Shown here piece by piece: positions 25,615 to 34,111 of a DNA stretch of 64,000 nucleotides (its first letter is position 1; every line of letters begins with the position of its first letter). The stretch is from Acinetobacter portensis. Lineage in GTDB: Bacteria > Pseudomonadota > Gammaproteobacteria > Pseudomonadales > Moraxellaceae. Location of the stretch: the NCBI RefSeq assembly GCF_023158935.1, contig NZ_CP096121.1, positions 269,312 to 333,311 on the forward strand, given 5' to 3'. The position numbers were made by a program, and so were the translations under genes. The notes under the pieces are model-generated. The model was not told where the DNA came from. It saw nothing but the letters and a program-made list of their open reading frames with translations, and searched no databases.

Positions 25615-25645
25615 TGTATTTTCTCCTATTCTATAGAGATCCATG

Positions 25646-26479
25646 TTAAGAACATGGATCATTCCCAAAAAATGCAATGAGATCGTTGCTCTGGTAGCTA
25701 AACTGCAATTCGGTGTAGTCCATTTTCAGTGTGCTATCTAAGTACGGTGTAATGTCGAGTTGCACGAATGAATCAATAAATTCACTTTCTGCGCCATACG
25801 CATCTATTGAGCCTTTGAACAGCTCCAGTACATTGCATGTTACATAGTCGCCAATTTCTGATTTATGTGTCTTACATGATGGTAGTAGTGCCAAGTCATT
25901 CAGGATCACTTGAACATGAGTGCCATCATATGAGCCTTGATATAGGCTGTAATATTTTTCAGGATTCAAGATACATTCAAGAACTAAATCAAAGTTGTTG
26001 CTGTAAGAGTTACGCGTAGCGACATATACACTTTCTGCTACTGGCTTTTCGACTTTGGTGAGTGTGATTGAGTCTGAATGCTCATGAGCGAACAAAATAG
26101 GGTCGTCTACGTCTTGTTCTTCATCTGGCTCAATGTCCATTAACGCCAAGCGTCTATCTTTGGTTTCTTGGTCGAGAATTTCCCAACCATCGATAGATAA
26201 AGTACCGCCGTCAGCAAGTTGAATGAGAACAGGGGTTTCTTTGTCCTGATCTGTATTGTCCAGAATGGTGAAGATCCCTAGTAATCGAACCCATGAAGTG
26301 ATTAACTGGCAAATGGGTAGGTTTTCATTAATTTCATGGCGATTCTTGCAAGACTCGCTAAACATCGCCAGATTTTCAGGGTGATTAATATCAATATAGA
26401 CATTGTGCAAAACAGCATCAGCACTGGTGTTGTTTGGTGCTTCGTAGCTCAATTCAATCAATAAGTATTTTTTAGACAT
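25646..26479 (-). CDS. Hypothetical protein (277 aa)
   Basis: MSKKYLLIELSYEAPNNTSAD...; acidic soluble protein with DDPILFAHEHSDSITL in the middle. It starts 12 nt after the 26492-27133 gene, so it is probably the second gene of that transcript. Not recognised. Confidence 0.6.
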   Translation of the reverse strand: MSKKYLLIELSYEAPNNTSADAVLHNVYIDINHPENLAMFSESCKNRHEINENLPICQLITSWVRLLGIFTILDNTDQDKETPVLIQLADGGTLSIDGWEILDQETKDRRLALMDIEPDEEQDVDDPILFAHEHSDSITLTKVEKPVAESVYVATRNSYSNNFDLVLECILNPEKYYSLYQGSYDGTHVQVILNDLALLPSCKTHKSEIGDYVTCNVLELFKGSIDAYGAESEFIDSFVQLDITPYLDSTLKMDYTELQFSYQSNDLIAFFGNDPCS

Positions 26480-26491
26480 GATCAATATTCC

Positions 26492-27133
26492 TTAGTACAA
26501 AACTTCAGTGCCAACAACGCAATCCAAAAACTTACCTTGCAGATCAAATACTAAAAATTGTTGCAGTTCTTTTTGTGTCGAGTGGATGTTAAAAACAGGC
26601 ACAATCAAGCTGTCTTTTTCAAATAGGTTATGGTTGTTAATGACGAAATCATGAGCTGAATAGCAATGACCTTGCAGATATACACCGCAACGCATCAGCT
26701 TATCTAAATCAAAAGATTGAGAGATGTAGTGAACATCTTCTGGTGCATATTCACTGGCAATATCTCGGCTATATGCAAGATTGACTTGCTTGACCAAGCT
26801 TTGTTGAAAAAAGTCGCTGTCATGCACTTCTGAACGTGCGATGTCAGTAACAACTAAAATGGGTTGTGTTTCCCAAAAAATGCTGAGTAATTGATTAAAA
26901 TCAAGATGTTCAGGGAATTGAACTTTTGAAGTAATCACGCCCCAATCATCAAGGGTTAAAGATAGAAAGTTTCCGTAATGATCACGCGGAATAACCGTTA
27001 ATACATTAAGGTCTTGATGCAATTCTTCGTTATACGAAAAATCAGCAAGGGAATGACCTGTATTTAATTCAGGATTCACAATAATGTTTAATGTTTTAGA
27101 ACGGTTTGTAAAAAAATCAAGTACGCTTTTCAT
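26492..27133 (-). CDS. Hypothetical protein (213 aa), shared-leader gene set
   Basis: MKSVLDFFTNRSKTLNIIVN...; soluble, no recognised domain. The start at 27133 is fixed by the hairpin leader and TTGGAG just upstream, not by the longer open frame. Lead gene of a unit with 25646-26479. Confidence 0.65.
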   Translation of the reverse strand: MKSVLDFFTNRSKTLNIIVNPELNTGHSLADFSYNEELHQDLNVLTVIPRDHYGNFLSLTLDDWGVITSKVQFPEHLDFNQLLSIFWETQPILVVTDIARSEVHDSDFFQQSLVKQVNLAYSRDIASEYAPEDVHYISQSFDLDKLMRCGVYLQGHCYSAHDFVINNHNLFEKDSLIVPVFNIHSTQKELQQFLVFDLQGKFLDCVVGTEVLY

Positions 27134-27138
27134 ATCTT

Positions 27139-27211
27139 CAACTCCAAGTTTTAAGCAATTGCTTAGGTATGAATTAATTATATCTGTGAAATATCCCTTA
27201 AAAACTTTTCT
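27139..27211 (-). promoter_or_regulatory. Promoter and hairpin leader of the 26492-27133 gene
   Basis: GAAAAGTT (27203-27210), 20 nt, TATAAT (27177-27182), stem AAGC-AATT-GCTT (27153-27164), AAAACTTGGAG. Confidence 0.75.
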
Positions 27212-27252
27212 CAAATTACTTATGGAACTGGCAATGAAAAATTTCAATATTT

Positions 27253-27281
27253 TTTTAATCAATTAAAAAACATCGTATACG
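27253..27281 (-). repeat. Bipartite regulatory repeat, copy 4
   Basis: TTTTAATCAATTAAAA, AA, CATCGTATACG; 120 nt upstream of the 27133 start codon. Confidence 0.75.
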
Positions 27282-27301
27282 TCATTAAATCTAATGGCAT
27301 A

Positions 27302-27340
27302 AAAAAAGAGGGTAGACCTTTATTGGATCTCCCTCTATTT
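27302..27340 (-). terminator. Rho-independent terminator
   Basis: Minus strand AGAGGGAGATCC - loop - GGTCTACCCTCT followed by seven T; ends the 27354-27884 gene. Confidence 0.75.
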
Positions 27341-27353
27341 GTTTAATGGTTTC

Positions 27354-27884
27354 TTATGACAGGTTGTTTTTAAAGTACTCAATCAGTCTTAAATAAACAG
27401 TGTTCGCCATAAAATGTGAGCTATGCAGCGCATTAAAATCTGCGACATCTTCAAAACATTCAGTCAGTAATGCACTGGCGAAACCTTTATTCCATGTATT
27501 GAACTTTTCCAGTTCTGCATCTGACAGCAAATCATATTGAATCATGTCATTAATGGCTTGGTGTTGTAAATTTATCGCCACATCCATGACTTCGCCCTCA
27601 ATCAATGCATGAGAATCATCAGGACTGAATCTAAATGATTCGTGAGCGTCTGCGATGGCTTGAACCTGTAACGGTGCATTGACTTCAATGCAGTAGGCTT
27701 GTGACTTATGTTGGTGAAATAAAACGACATCCAGTTCAATGTTAAAAATAAACTGCGGATCTGCTTTGGTTGCTAAGCCAATCACATTGATGACGCAACT
27801 TGGTAAACCGTCATACGCTTGGGTGAAGCTTTGTAGCAAGTGGCGCACATTAGCAGTACCAGTATTAAATTTTTGTAGTTGCAT
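27354..27884 (-). CDS. Hypothetical protein (176 aa), shared-leader gene set
   Basis: MQLQKFNTGTANVRHLLQSF...; soluble, acidic C-terminal half. Complete independent cassette: repeat, promoter, hairpin leader, gene, terminator. Not recognised. Confidence 0.65.
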   Translation of the reverse strand: MQLQKFNTGTANVRHLLQSFTQAYDGLPSCVINVIGLATKADPQFIFNIELDVVLFHQHKSQAYCIEVNAPLQVQAIADAHESFRFSPDDSHALIEGEVMDVAINLQHQAINDMIQYDLLSDAELEKFNTWNKGFASALLTECFEDVADFNALHSSHFMANTVYLRLIEYFKNNLS

Positions 27885-27889
27885 TGTCG

Positions 27890-27961
27890 TATCTCCAAGT
27901 TTTAAGCAATGAGCTTTGATGTATTCATTATATCGGTGCATGTGGCCTGTATAACTTTTCA
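27890..27961 (-). promoter_or_regulatory. Promoter and hairpin leader of the 27354-27884 gene
   Basis: GAAAAGTT (27953-27960), 20 nt, TATAAT (27927-27932), GAATACATC, stem AAGC-TCATT-GCTT (27904-27916), AAAACTTGGAG. Confidence 0.75.
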
Positions 27962-28002
27962 GTAAAAGTATTTCGGCTGATAGGCTCATGATTTCAAGTT
28001 AT

Positions 28003-28030
28003 TTTTAATCAATTAAAAACACCGTTTACG
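28003..28030 (-). repeat. Bipartite regulatory repeat, copy 5
   Basis: TTTTAATCAATTAAAA then CACCGTTTACGG; 119 nt upstream of the 27884 start codon. Confidence 0.7.
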
Positions 28031-28084
28031 GCCATCATCTTATGAAAGGAATAAGCTATGGGTGCTTATTCCTGGTGGGTGTGA

Positions 28085-28573
28085 TTAGTGCGGTTCTACG
28101 TCATACGTGTTTTCATTTTCTTTAAGTCTGGCTTTTTCACGCTTCAGTCTTAAACGCTCTTGATGTTCCCTGTACAGGTTGGTGAGTTGACCGACTGGCA
28201 AATGTAGAAACTTTAGATCAATGTTTCTTACCCAGCTATTAACAGCAAACTTTTTGCTTTTTTTAACGTCTGGTATTTCGTAATGATCACCCTTGATTGC
28301 GCCTTTTACGGCATTTAACACGAGATCCGCGGTAGCTTCATTCCAGCACTTGAATAATTTAATGCCTTTAAACGCCTTATATTTAGCTGGTACTTTTTCA
28401 CTGTACTTAAACAGCTCTCCAGTAGATGTCACGGCGATAAACCAGTCACAACGGACAAGCTTCATCGTTTCTATACGTTTTAATTCGTTTTTTTCTCTTT
28501 GTTGTTCTATTGCTTGCATATTTGCAAAGCCGAATAGGTCAAGGTTGTCAATTTTCATAGTAGCCATTTGCAT
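28085..28573 (-). CDS. Hypothetical basic protein (162 aa)
   Basis: MQMATMKIDNLDLFGFANMQ...; lysine/arginine-rich with a helical C-terminus (LTNLYREHQERLRLKREKAR). Start at 28573 follows GAGAGG. Lies after a terminator but lacks the hairpin leader. Not recognised; could bind nucleic acid. Confidence 0.6.
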   Translation of the reverse strand: MQMATMKIDNLDLFGFANMQAIEQQREKNELKRIETMKLVRCDWFIAVTSTGELFKYSEKVPAKYKAFKGIKLFKCWNEATADLVLNAVKGAIKGDHYEIPDVKKSKKFAVNSWVRNIDLKFLHLPVGQLTNLYREHQERLRLKREKARLKENENTYDVEPH

Positions 28574-28605
28574 TTTTAATACCTCTCAATGAACGTTCGG
28601 ATCTC

Positions 28606-28637
28606 AAAAAACCTAGCATTGGTTGGTCAATGCTAGG
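28606..28637 (-). terminator. Hairpin terminator identical in stem to 13054
   Basis: CCTAGCATTG / CAATGCTAGG stem; on the minus strand followed by six T. Ends the 28646-29080 gene. Confidence 0.8.
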
Positions 28638-28645
28638 TGTTGTGT

Positions 28646-29080
28646 TTATTGGTCTTCAGGCATCATAAAAGTAATGATAGGCTCACCATTCACGCCAGGC
28701 CCAACCGTAGCAATATTGGTGATTAAGGTGTCAGAAAAGGTATGCGGTGTATCTTGTAGAGCATATTTAAACTTAACGCTTTGGTCATTAAGTGCAACTG
28801 AACCACGAACGCTCATGTTCAACATATCAAAGATGGTATATCCCATTAAATCATTGATTTTTTCAGCATCAGCTTCCGTACCATTCGGAAAAATTGCTTT
28901 TGCAGCTGTCAGGTGCTTGTTATACAAGTTGCTTGTAATATAAACAGGGAACTTATAGAACTGTTTGCAATCTTTGGCATGTTCTTCTTTATCGCTAAGG
29001 CAAAGAATCACGCCCTCTTCTAAAGCGTCTTGTAAAGAAAAAACAGTGATGACTTCAGCACCAGCGAAAAAATTATTCAT
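28646..29080 (-). CDS. DUF6573-like protein (144 aa), shared-leader gene set
   Basis: MNNFFAGAEVITVFSLQDAL with EEGVILCLSD and FKFPVYIT-like FYKFPVYITSNLYN resembles a family of small plasmid/phage proteins (DUF6573). Family assignment is from recalled pattern only. Has its own promoter, hairpin leader and terminator. Confidence 0.55.
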   Translation of the reverse strand: MNNFFAGAEVITVFSLQDALEEGVILCLSDKEEHAKDCKQFYKFPVYITSNLYNKHLTAAKAIFPNGTEADAEKINDLMGYTIFDMLNMSVRGSVALNDQSVKFKYALQDTPHTFSDTLITNIATVGPGVNGEPIITFMMPEDQ

Positions 29081-29085
29081 AATAG

Positions 29086-29157
29086 CTACTCCAAGTTTTA
29101 AGCAATTGCTTTTGATGTTTTAATTATAATAAATCCATAAACCTTAAAACTTTTTTT
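29086..29157 (-). promoter_or_regulatory. Promoter and hairpin leader of the 28646-29080 gene
   Basis: AAAAAAAAGTT upstream, 19 nt, TATAAT (29123-29128), AAAACATC, stem AAGC-AATT-GCTT (29100-29111), AAAACTTGGAG. Confidence 0.7.
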
Positions 29158-29232
29158 TAAAAAAAAGATAGTATTTATTCAGGTTTAATAATTATAATTA
29201 ATATAGCTTTTAATATATATTTGAGGTTTTAG

Positions 29233-29730
29233 GTGGTACTAACAGGAACAATTAAAAATTATAATATTGAGCGTGGTTTTGGTTTTATATCCACGAGTAA
29301 TTTTGGTGATGTATTTTTCCATATTAAGGATTTTCAGAAAGGTGAACAGCCAATACCAGGTCGAGAGGTTTATTTCGAGGTAGTTAAAAAAGAAAATAAA
29401 AATAGGGCAATCCATGTTTACTATTCCGACCATGAACAAACGCAAGACAAGCAAAAACCATTGCCAATATATCTATGGATAATTTTTATTAGCATAGCTA
29501 TTGGGGTGGCATATCCAGGTAGCATTCAATTAAAGAAATATCTATATAAAGATAATCAAACTACAAATGCTATATATCAAAAGCCAGTAGCCTATAAATG
29601 CGATGGTCGTAAGCATTGCTCTCAAATGCGATCTAAAGAAGAAGCTGATTGGTTTGTGAAAAACTGCCCAGATACCATGATGGATGGTGACGGCGATGGC
29701 GATGCCTGTGAAAATGATTCAAGGTGGTAG
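29233..29730 (+). CDS. Cold-shock-domain membrane protein with excalibur-type Ca-binding tail
   Basis: GTG start gives VLTGTIKNYNIERGFGFIST, a cold-shock domain (RNP1-like GFGFI, DVFFHIKDF) at residues 1-65. A transmembrane helix (LPIYLWIIFISIAIGVAYPG) follows near residues 77-97, and the C-terminus ends MMDGDGDGDACEND, an excalibur-like calcium-binding motif with paired cysteines. CSD plus membrane segment proteins are known; this tail is less common. The topology puts the CSD inside and the tail outside. Confidence 0.8.
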   Translation: MVLTGTIKNYNIERGFGFISTSNFGDVFFHIKDFQKGEQPIPGREVYFEVVKKENKNRAIHVYYSDHEQTQDKQKPLPIYLWIIFISIAIGVAYPGSIQLKKYLYKDNQTTNAIYQKPVAYKCDGRKHCSQMRSKEEADWFVKNCPDTMMDGDGDGDACENDSRW

Positions 29731-29751
29731 TTGTATAGTTTCAGACAATAA

Positions 29752-29787
29752 AAAATGAGCTATTAATACTTAATTAATAACTCATTC
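29752..29787. terminator. AT-rich palindrome between convergent genes
   Basis: AATGAGCTATTAAT / ATTAATAACTCATT imperfect inverted repeat placed between the ends of 29233-29730 and 29800-30138; likely a weak bidirectional terminator. Confidence 0.5.
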
Positions 29788-29799
29788 CTTAGGTTGATT

Positions 29800-30138
29800 T
29801 TAGATTTCTGCCAGTGTTTTACCGTCTTGTAATTCATTAATCTGCGCCAGTGTGACAGCTTGAGCGTCATATTCTTCTGTCACATACGATACAATTTCTT
29901 CTATTGAGCATTCACCAACTACACCCCAAAGCGTAAAATTGGTATGGGTTTTTTCATTCCAGATCTGCTCAACTTGTTCTAGATCCAGATGTCCAATACT
30001 CACCAAAAGGTCATAAGCCAATGCCCAATTTTCGTAACGGCTGACAGATTCATCAATGATAGGATCATCAGACATTAAATAGGTCATCATTGCCTTAGCT
30101 TTACAGAACTTTTGCATTGTTTCGTTTAAAGTTGTCAT
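29800..30138 (-). CDS. Hypothetical protein (112 aa)
   Basis: MTTLNETMQKFCKAKAMMTY...; acidic and helical. A repeat copy lies 92 nt upstream but the hairpin leader is missing; GAGATGATG serves as ribosome site. Not recognised. Confidence 0.6.
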   Translation of the reverse strand: MTTLNETMQKFCKAKAMMTYLMSDDPIIDESVSRYENWALAYDLLVSIGHLDLEQVEQIWNEKTHTNFTLWGVVGECSIEEIVSYVTEEYDAQAVTLAQINELQDGKTLAEI

Positions 30139-30229
30139 AAACATCATCTCATATTGATTGGTTTAAAATCATTTTATGCTGACAGGTGGTGTCAAAAACT
30201 TATTCAAAAACAAAATTATTCCAAACCAT

Positions 30230-30258
30230 TTTTAATCAATTAAAAAACATCGCTTGCG
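30230..30258 (-). repeat. Bipartite regulatory repeat, copy 6
   Basis: TTTTAATCAATTAAAA, AA, CATCGCTTGCGG; palindromic half is CCGCAAGCG on the other strand. Confidence 0.7.
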
Positions 30259-30295
30259 GTTTTCATCCTAAAAAGGTGCCAAATGGCACCCTAAT

Positions 30296-31393
30296 TTACA
30301 GCGATCCACAACCCTCCTTGTTGAATGCGCCTGGTGGAACCGTCCAGTTATCCGTGAACACTGGTAGGTAATAACTTTCAATTTTGGACTGTACCAGTGC
30401 TTCCATATCCTGAATGTCGAATGGCTCAATGCGATTGCTCAGACTGACGACATCGATCTTTGAGCGACTGATCGTACAGTCAAACTTTTGTTCATAACCA
30501 GCGATCAGCTGAGCGCGTTCAGGGTAGTAGGTGCTGATGGTTGACCAGATTTTAGGACTGTTGAAGATACAGGTCATGCATGAGCTACGGCCCCAACCTA
30601 AGCGATATGGCACTGGTGGCGTAACCTTGTACTTCTCCAGTAACGCCCATACTTGCTCTTCAGTGAAGTGAAGCACGTTCTTCCACCAGTCAACGCGTCT
30701 TGCTTTCTTACCGCTTCTACGGTCGCATGGGTGCGGTTCTAGCTGGTTGTACTTACTGCGGTTTGGTGACTCTTCACGGCGTTCACCAGTGATAAAACAA
30801 ATGTTCTTGCCGTCAAAACGTTCTTGGTTGTTCAATGCTCTGCGTCCGACATCGATCTTTAACGCTGAAGAACACCAGCGCGTCATGAGGCTGGCTGCTT
30901 GTTGTGGGAACTTCAAGCGTGTGCCTGGTTTACTGCGGTTGTTATCGCGTTCAAGCTTAATTAAGCCCTCTGGTGTTTCTACGAAGTGGGGTTTTGAGTA
31001 GCTGTTTTCTTTGAGCATTTCGCCAAGGAAACCGCCCTCGAGCCAACTGAAGTACAATGGTGTGTCGAATGCCTGAGCGAATGCTTTGGTATAGTTTTCC
31101 ATGAACACCCAATCCATGAACGGCTGGTTTTCTTCATCAATTTTGTGGTGCCAAAGCTCAATTTTGCTTTTATCTACTCCAGCATCCAGTAAGCGTAAAT
31201 ACGCTGCAATCGAATCCTTACCGCCACTTAAGCAGACAATAAAAATGTCATAGATACTTAGATCGATGTCTGGTGCTTCATGAAAAACATGCTCAGCCAG
31301 TTCTTTGTTTAGATCGGTACCAGACAGCAACTCCAGTTGCCCGGCTATTGTGGGGATGATGACTTGATCATCGTACTTATGCGCTGTATTCAT
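30296..31393 (-). CDS. PAPS-reductase-family / PP-loop ATPase-like protein
   Basis: A 365-residue adenine nucleotide alpha-hydrolase. FIVCLSGGKDSIAAYLRLLD (about residue 52) is the PP-loop. MTRWCSSALKIDVGRR, FITGERREESPNRS and GRSSCMTCIFNSP follow, resembling phage/plasmid PAPS-reductase-like proteins and DndC. Cysteines in RWCSSALK and CMTC could hold an iron-sulfur cluster or bind zinc. Activity (sulfur transfer versus nucleotide chemistry) cannot be told from sequence. No other dnd genes are nearby. Own promoter and leader. Confidence 0.75.
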   Translation of the reverse strand: MNTAHKYDDQVIIPTIAGQLELLSGTDLNKELAEHVFHEAPDIDLSIYDIFIVCLSGGKDSIAAYLRLLDAGVDKSKIELWHHKIDEENQPFMDWVFMENYTKAFAQAFDTPLYFSWLEGGFLGEMLKENSYSKPHFVETPEGLIKLERDNNRSKPGTRLKFPQQAASLMTRWCSSALKIDVGRRALNNQERFDGKNICFITGERREESPNRSKYNQLEPHPCDRRSGKKARRVDWWKNVLHFTEEQVWALLEKYKVTPPVPYRLGWGRSSCMTCIFNSPKIWSTISTYYPERAQLIAGYEQKFDCTISRSKIDVVSLSNRIEPFDIQDMEALVQSKIESYYLPVFTDNWTVPPGAFNKEGCGSL

Positions 31394-31398
31394 TCGAC

Positions 31399-31475
31399 TT
31401 ACTCCAGATTTAAGGCTTTGTGCCTTGCTTGCTATGGATTAAGTATAGAGGGGTGTACCAGGGGAAAACTTTTCT
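31399..31475 (-). promoter_or_regulatory. Promoter and hairpin leader of the 30296-31393 gene
   Basis: GAAAAGTT (31467-31474), 19 nt, TATACT (31442-31447), stem AAGGC-ACAAA-GCCTT (31412-31426), AAATCTGGAG. The stem has an extra G-C pair relative to AAGC/GCTT. Confidence 0.7.
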
Positions 31476-31498
31476 CAAAATTTAAAAATATCGAGATA

Positions 31499-31528
31499 TT
31501 TTAATCAAATAAAATCCATCGTAAGCGG
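31499..31528 (-). repeat. Bipartite regulatory repeat, copy 7
   Basis: TTTTAATCAAATAAAA then CATCGTAAGCGG; 106 nt upstream of the 31393 start codon. Confidence 0.7.
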
Positions 31529-31568
31529 TTATAACGCCTAGCAAAACGGCATTGCGCCGTTTCGGTGG

Positions 31569-32045
31569 TTACTTATATTTTTGGATGATGCGTTCAATAA
31601 ATCGAATCATTGTGTCCTTATCAATTTTGGCCTGGTCGTAATTGTCATAGCTAAACATCACCAAAGCATCTTCCTGAGTGATGCCAAAAAACTCACGTAC
31701 TGCTTTCCACTGGTAAACGACTGGTACAGTGACAACAGGCGCATCTTTTAGCTCTTCATTGCTGAGTATTTTTTCATACATGAAGATTGGCCCAACAGAA
31801 CCATGAAAATTGAAACCTAGATTTTGGAAATACTCGACAGACGTAGCCCAACCAATCAGGCATCCTACAATATTTTTATCTAACAATTCTTCAGTGGTGA
31901 AACCTGAAAAGAAATCGGTGTGTTGTTCTGTATGGCTTGCGTCATAATCACGCCAAATGTCGAAATCAAAGCTTTCATCAGGAATGACCTCGATCACTAG
32001 CTCAATCAGCTTTTCTAAACGCTCAACGGTCGTTGCTTTGTTCAT
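31569..32045 (-). CDS. Hypothetical protein (158 aa), paralogue of 32445-33287
   Basis: MNKATTVERLEKLIELVIEV...; shares with the N-terminal half of the 32445-33287 protein the motifs D-x-D-x-W-R, VGCLIGWATSVEYFQNLGF and AVREFFGITQEDALVMFSYDNY. The start at 32045 is set by the hairpin leader. Third gene of a three-gene run. Function unknown. Confidence 0.65.
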   Translation of the reverse strand: MNKATTVERLEKLIELVIEVIPDESFDFDIWRDYDASHTEQHTDFFSGFTTEELLDKNIVGCLIGWATSVEYFQNLGFNFHGSVGPIFMYEKILSNEELKDAPVVTVPVVYQWKAVREFFGITQEDALVMFSYDNYDQAKIDKDTMIRFIERIIQKYK

Positions 32046-32050
32046 ATCTG

Positions 32051-32074
32051 CTCCAAGTTTTAGGCGGTGTGCCA
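32051..32074 (-). promoter_or_regulatory. Hairpin leader of the 31569-32045 gene
   Basis: Stem GGC-ACACC-GCC (32063-32073) followed by TAAAACTTGGAG. No strong promoter nearby, so it is an internal leader in an operon. Confidence 0.6.
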
Positions 32075-32117
32075 AAAGGGGTAGCGGTACATACTGGCGC
32101 ACGTACCGCTGTTGGAC

Positions 32118-32432
32118 TTACAAATCCAGTTGAATTAAGAACAGTGGTAAAGGTGCATCACTGTCTTGTGTAATGAGCATAGGCAAGAAGAAACTAAATC
32201 CCTCAAAAAACACGCCCATGTCGTAATCATCTTGAAAAGAAAAGGGCTGTGAAGTGATACTGACATTCTCAATAGCACTAATTAGTGCCTCGATGTTGGT
32301 ATGTTTTGCTGTATCGATCACATACACACGAAAACCGGCTTCTGTGGTGTTCGGTATCTGTTGTACTTGCTGTGGCAAGTAAAAGCCAAGTTCGTTGATG
32401 GCACTGACGAGTTGCGGATTTTCAATTGTCAT
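32118..32432 (-). CDS. Hypothetical protein (104 aa)
   Basis: MTIENPQLVSAINELGFYLP...; small soluble protein, 12 nt after the 32445-33287 gene, hence translationally close to it. Not recognised. Confidence 0.6.
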   Translation of the reverse strand: MTIENPQLVSAINELGFYLPQQVQQIPNTTEAGFRVYVIDTAKHTNIEALISAIENVSITSQPFSFQDDYDMGVFFEGFSFFLPMLITQDSDAPLPLFLIQLDL

Positions 32433-32444
32433 GGGTAGGTTTCC

Positions 32445-33287
32445 TTATTGAACTACTTTTGCGCTATTTAAATTTTGCAATGCGATATGCGTTAAACGTT
32501 GATTAATGATTTCGTCATACGGCGAAATGAAATCCTCTTGCCAGTTATGCATGAGATGTTCGATCGGGTATGTTTCCAGATATTCTTCTAATGCTTCATT
32601 CGGCTTAGGAACGAAAGCTAATGGCTCTTTAATGTTGTAATTGCTGGCGATGTATTCCAGTGGATCACAATCACCTGGTACGTTGACCGTAGCAACAAAC
32701 TCAAGATAAGCACCATCGGGGAAAAACTTATTGAAGCAATCAACCACAACAGATATTTCACGGACTTCATCATCATTTAAAGTGAACTCACGGACTTCTT
32801 TATCCAGTGCAACAATTGAGCTAGATAACAAATGGTCAAGGTCTTGTGGACGGATGTTTACACGATCAATAACATGGTTGATATGATCAATAATCTCGTC
32901 TTTGATTGGGTCTTCAAAAGCGTAATTGCTCTCAAAAATAATATGATCGACATCTTCATAATTGAGTCCAAAAAACTCACGTACTGCTTCAGAACCGCGA
33001 TAAACAACATTTGTTTTGAGTTCTTCATAAGTGAATGGCTCACCAGTATTCGCACGGAATGGTGCATAAAGGGGAACGCCGTCTAACATCATGAAGTTAA
33101 GTCTTTTAAATGTTTCATCAGCTGTCGCCCAACCTATAACGCAACAATTAGCATCACTATTTATAAGTTGAGCAAAAGTCATATTGTCGGTACCAGGTAT
33201 CGTGCGCCATAAATCCAGATCAAAACGTTCATGTGGTACTTGCTTGATGATATTTTTTAAATGATTTAGCTTATCTAGTTGATGCAT
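32445..33287 (-). CDS. Hypothetical protein (280 aa), two-part, shared-leader gene set
   Basis: MHQLDKLNHLKNIIKQVPHE...; residues 1-125 are paralogous to the 31569-32045 protein (NCCVIGWATADETFKRLNF, AVREFFGLNYEDVDHIIFES). The C-terminal part is unique. Lead gene of the three-gene run 33287-31569. Not recognised. Confidence 0.65.
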   Translation of the reverse strand: MHQLDKLNHLKNIIKQVPHERFDLDLWRTIPGTDNMTFAQLINSDANCCVIGWATADETFKRLNFMMLDGVPLYAPFRANTGEPFTYEELKTNVVYRGSEAVREFFGLNYEDVDHIIFESNYAFEDPIKDEIIDHINHVIDRVNIRPQDLDHLLSSSIVALDKEVREFTLNDDEVREISVVVDCFNKFFPDGAYLEFVATVNVPGDCDPLEYIASNYNIKEPLAFVPKPNEALEEYLETYPIEHLMHNWQEDFISPYDEIINQRLTHIALQNLNSAKVVQ

Positions 33288-33291
33288 TAGA

Positions 33292-33365
33292 GGACTCCAA
33301 GTTTTAAGCAATTGCTTTCGATAGAGTCATTTTATTTAAAAAATACTAATGAATAACTTTATTGG
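33292..33365 (-). promoter_or_regulatory. Promoter and hairpin leader of the 32445-33287 gene
   Basis: AATAAAGTT near 33355-33363, 20 nt, TAAAAT (33329-33334), stem AAGC-AATT-GCTT (33306-33317), AAAACTTGGAG. Confidence 0.7.
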
Positions 33366-33408
33366 AATTAATTAACCGACCTAAAACACGTAAAGGATAT
33401 TTAAAATA

Positions 33409-33436
33409 TTTTAATCAATTAAAATCATCGTATACG
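33409..33436 (-). repeat. Bipartite regulatory repeat, copy 8
   Basis: TTTTAATCAATTAAAA then TCATCGTATACG; 122 nt upstream of the 33287 start codon. Confidence 0.75.
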
Positions 33437-33537
33437 TTTTAAGCCATGCTTAGACAGCGTATATACCGGTCTATTTTTCTAATGCAAAAAAAAGAGTACT
33501 TAAGTTCGGACTTAAATACTCTTAATGAGTTGGGGCA

Positions 33538-34068
33538 TTATTCCCGATTGGCTAAGTTGAAAAATAGTGAATACATTGCATTCTTAAATAACCAAAAGGT
33601 GAGGGGATTATCCGCTTCATCTTTAGACTGGTGGCGAATGATATTCCAGTTGAAATACTTTTCTGAATAGCCCATGTGAGTGACATAAGCAAAATTACGA
33701 ACGTCATTTTCTGAAACGTATTGGAATGCTTGTTTAAGCTCATTTTGGGTGTTTTGTTCGCCGTCATGGTCAAAAGCATCAGCTTCTAAGATAAGTTCGC
33801 GCATGCCGACCATAGCAAGGTATATGACTGCTTCAAAGTCATAGTTCATCATGCGTAGGAAGTGTTTTTTCAAAAAGGCTTCGTCAATGTGTTCAACTTC
33901 TTTGTAATTTTTAAGTGCGCTTAGACCATGCACACCAAAGATATATTTAAGTACACGAAATTGAGCGCATAACGGCAAGTTTTCACCCTCCACATGTGAG
34001 CAAAGGGCGGTGTAGCGGTTCATGTCGATGACTGAGCTTAGAGATTGTTTTAAAGCGCCTAATAGCAT
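33538..34068 (-). CDS. Hypothetical protein (176 aa)
   Basis: MLLGALKQSLSSVIDMNRYT...; soluble and mostly helical. AAAAAGGATAT just upstream supports ATG at 34068. Follows 34112-34675 by 43 nt, so probably co-transcribed. Not recognised. Confidence 0.6.
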   Translation of the reverse strand: MLLGALKQSLSSVIDMNRYTALCSHVEGENLPLCAQFRVLKYIFGVHGLSALKNYKEVEHIDEAFLKKHFLRMMNYDFEAVIYLAMVGMRELILEADAFDHDGEQNTQNELKQAFQYVSENDVRNFAYVTHMGYSEKYFNWNIIRHQSKDEADNPLTFWLFKNAMYSLFFNLANRE

Positions 34069-34111
34069 TGTTATATCCTTTTTCGGGTTTTGTTTATTGT
34101 ATGGTGTACGG

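Noticed and set aside
30296..31393. Calling the PP-loop protein DndC of a phosphorothioation system
   Set aside because: dndB, dndD, dndE and a cysteine desulfurase are absent from the neighbourhood; only the broad family is supported.
33446..33670. A 74-codon plus-strand open frame
   Set aside because: Mostly antisense to the 33538-34068 gene; no ribosome site or homology.
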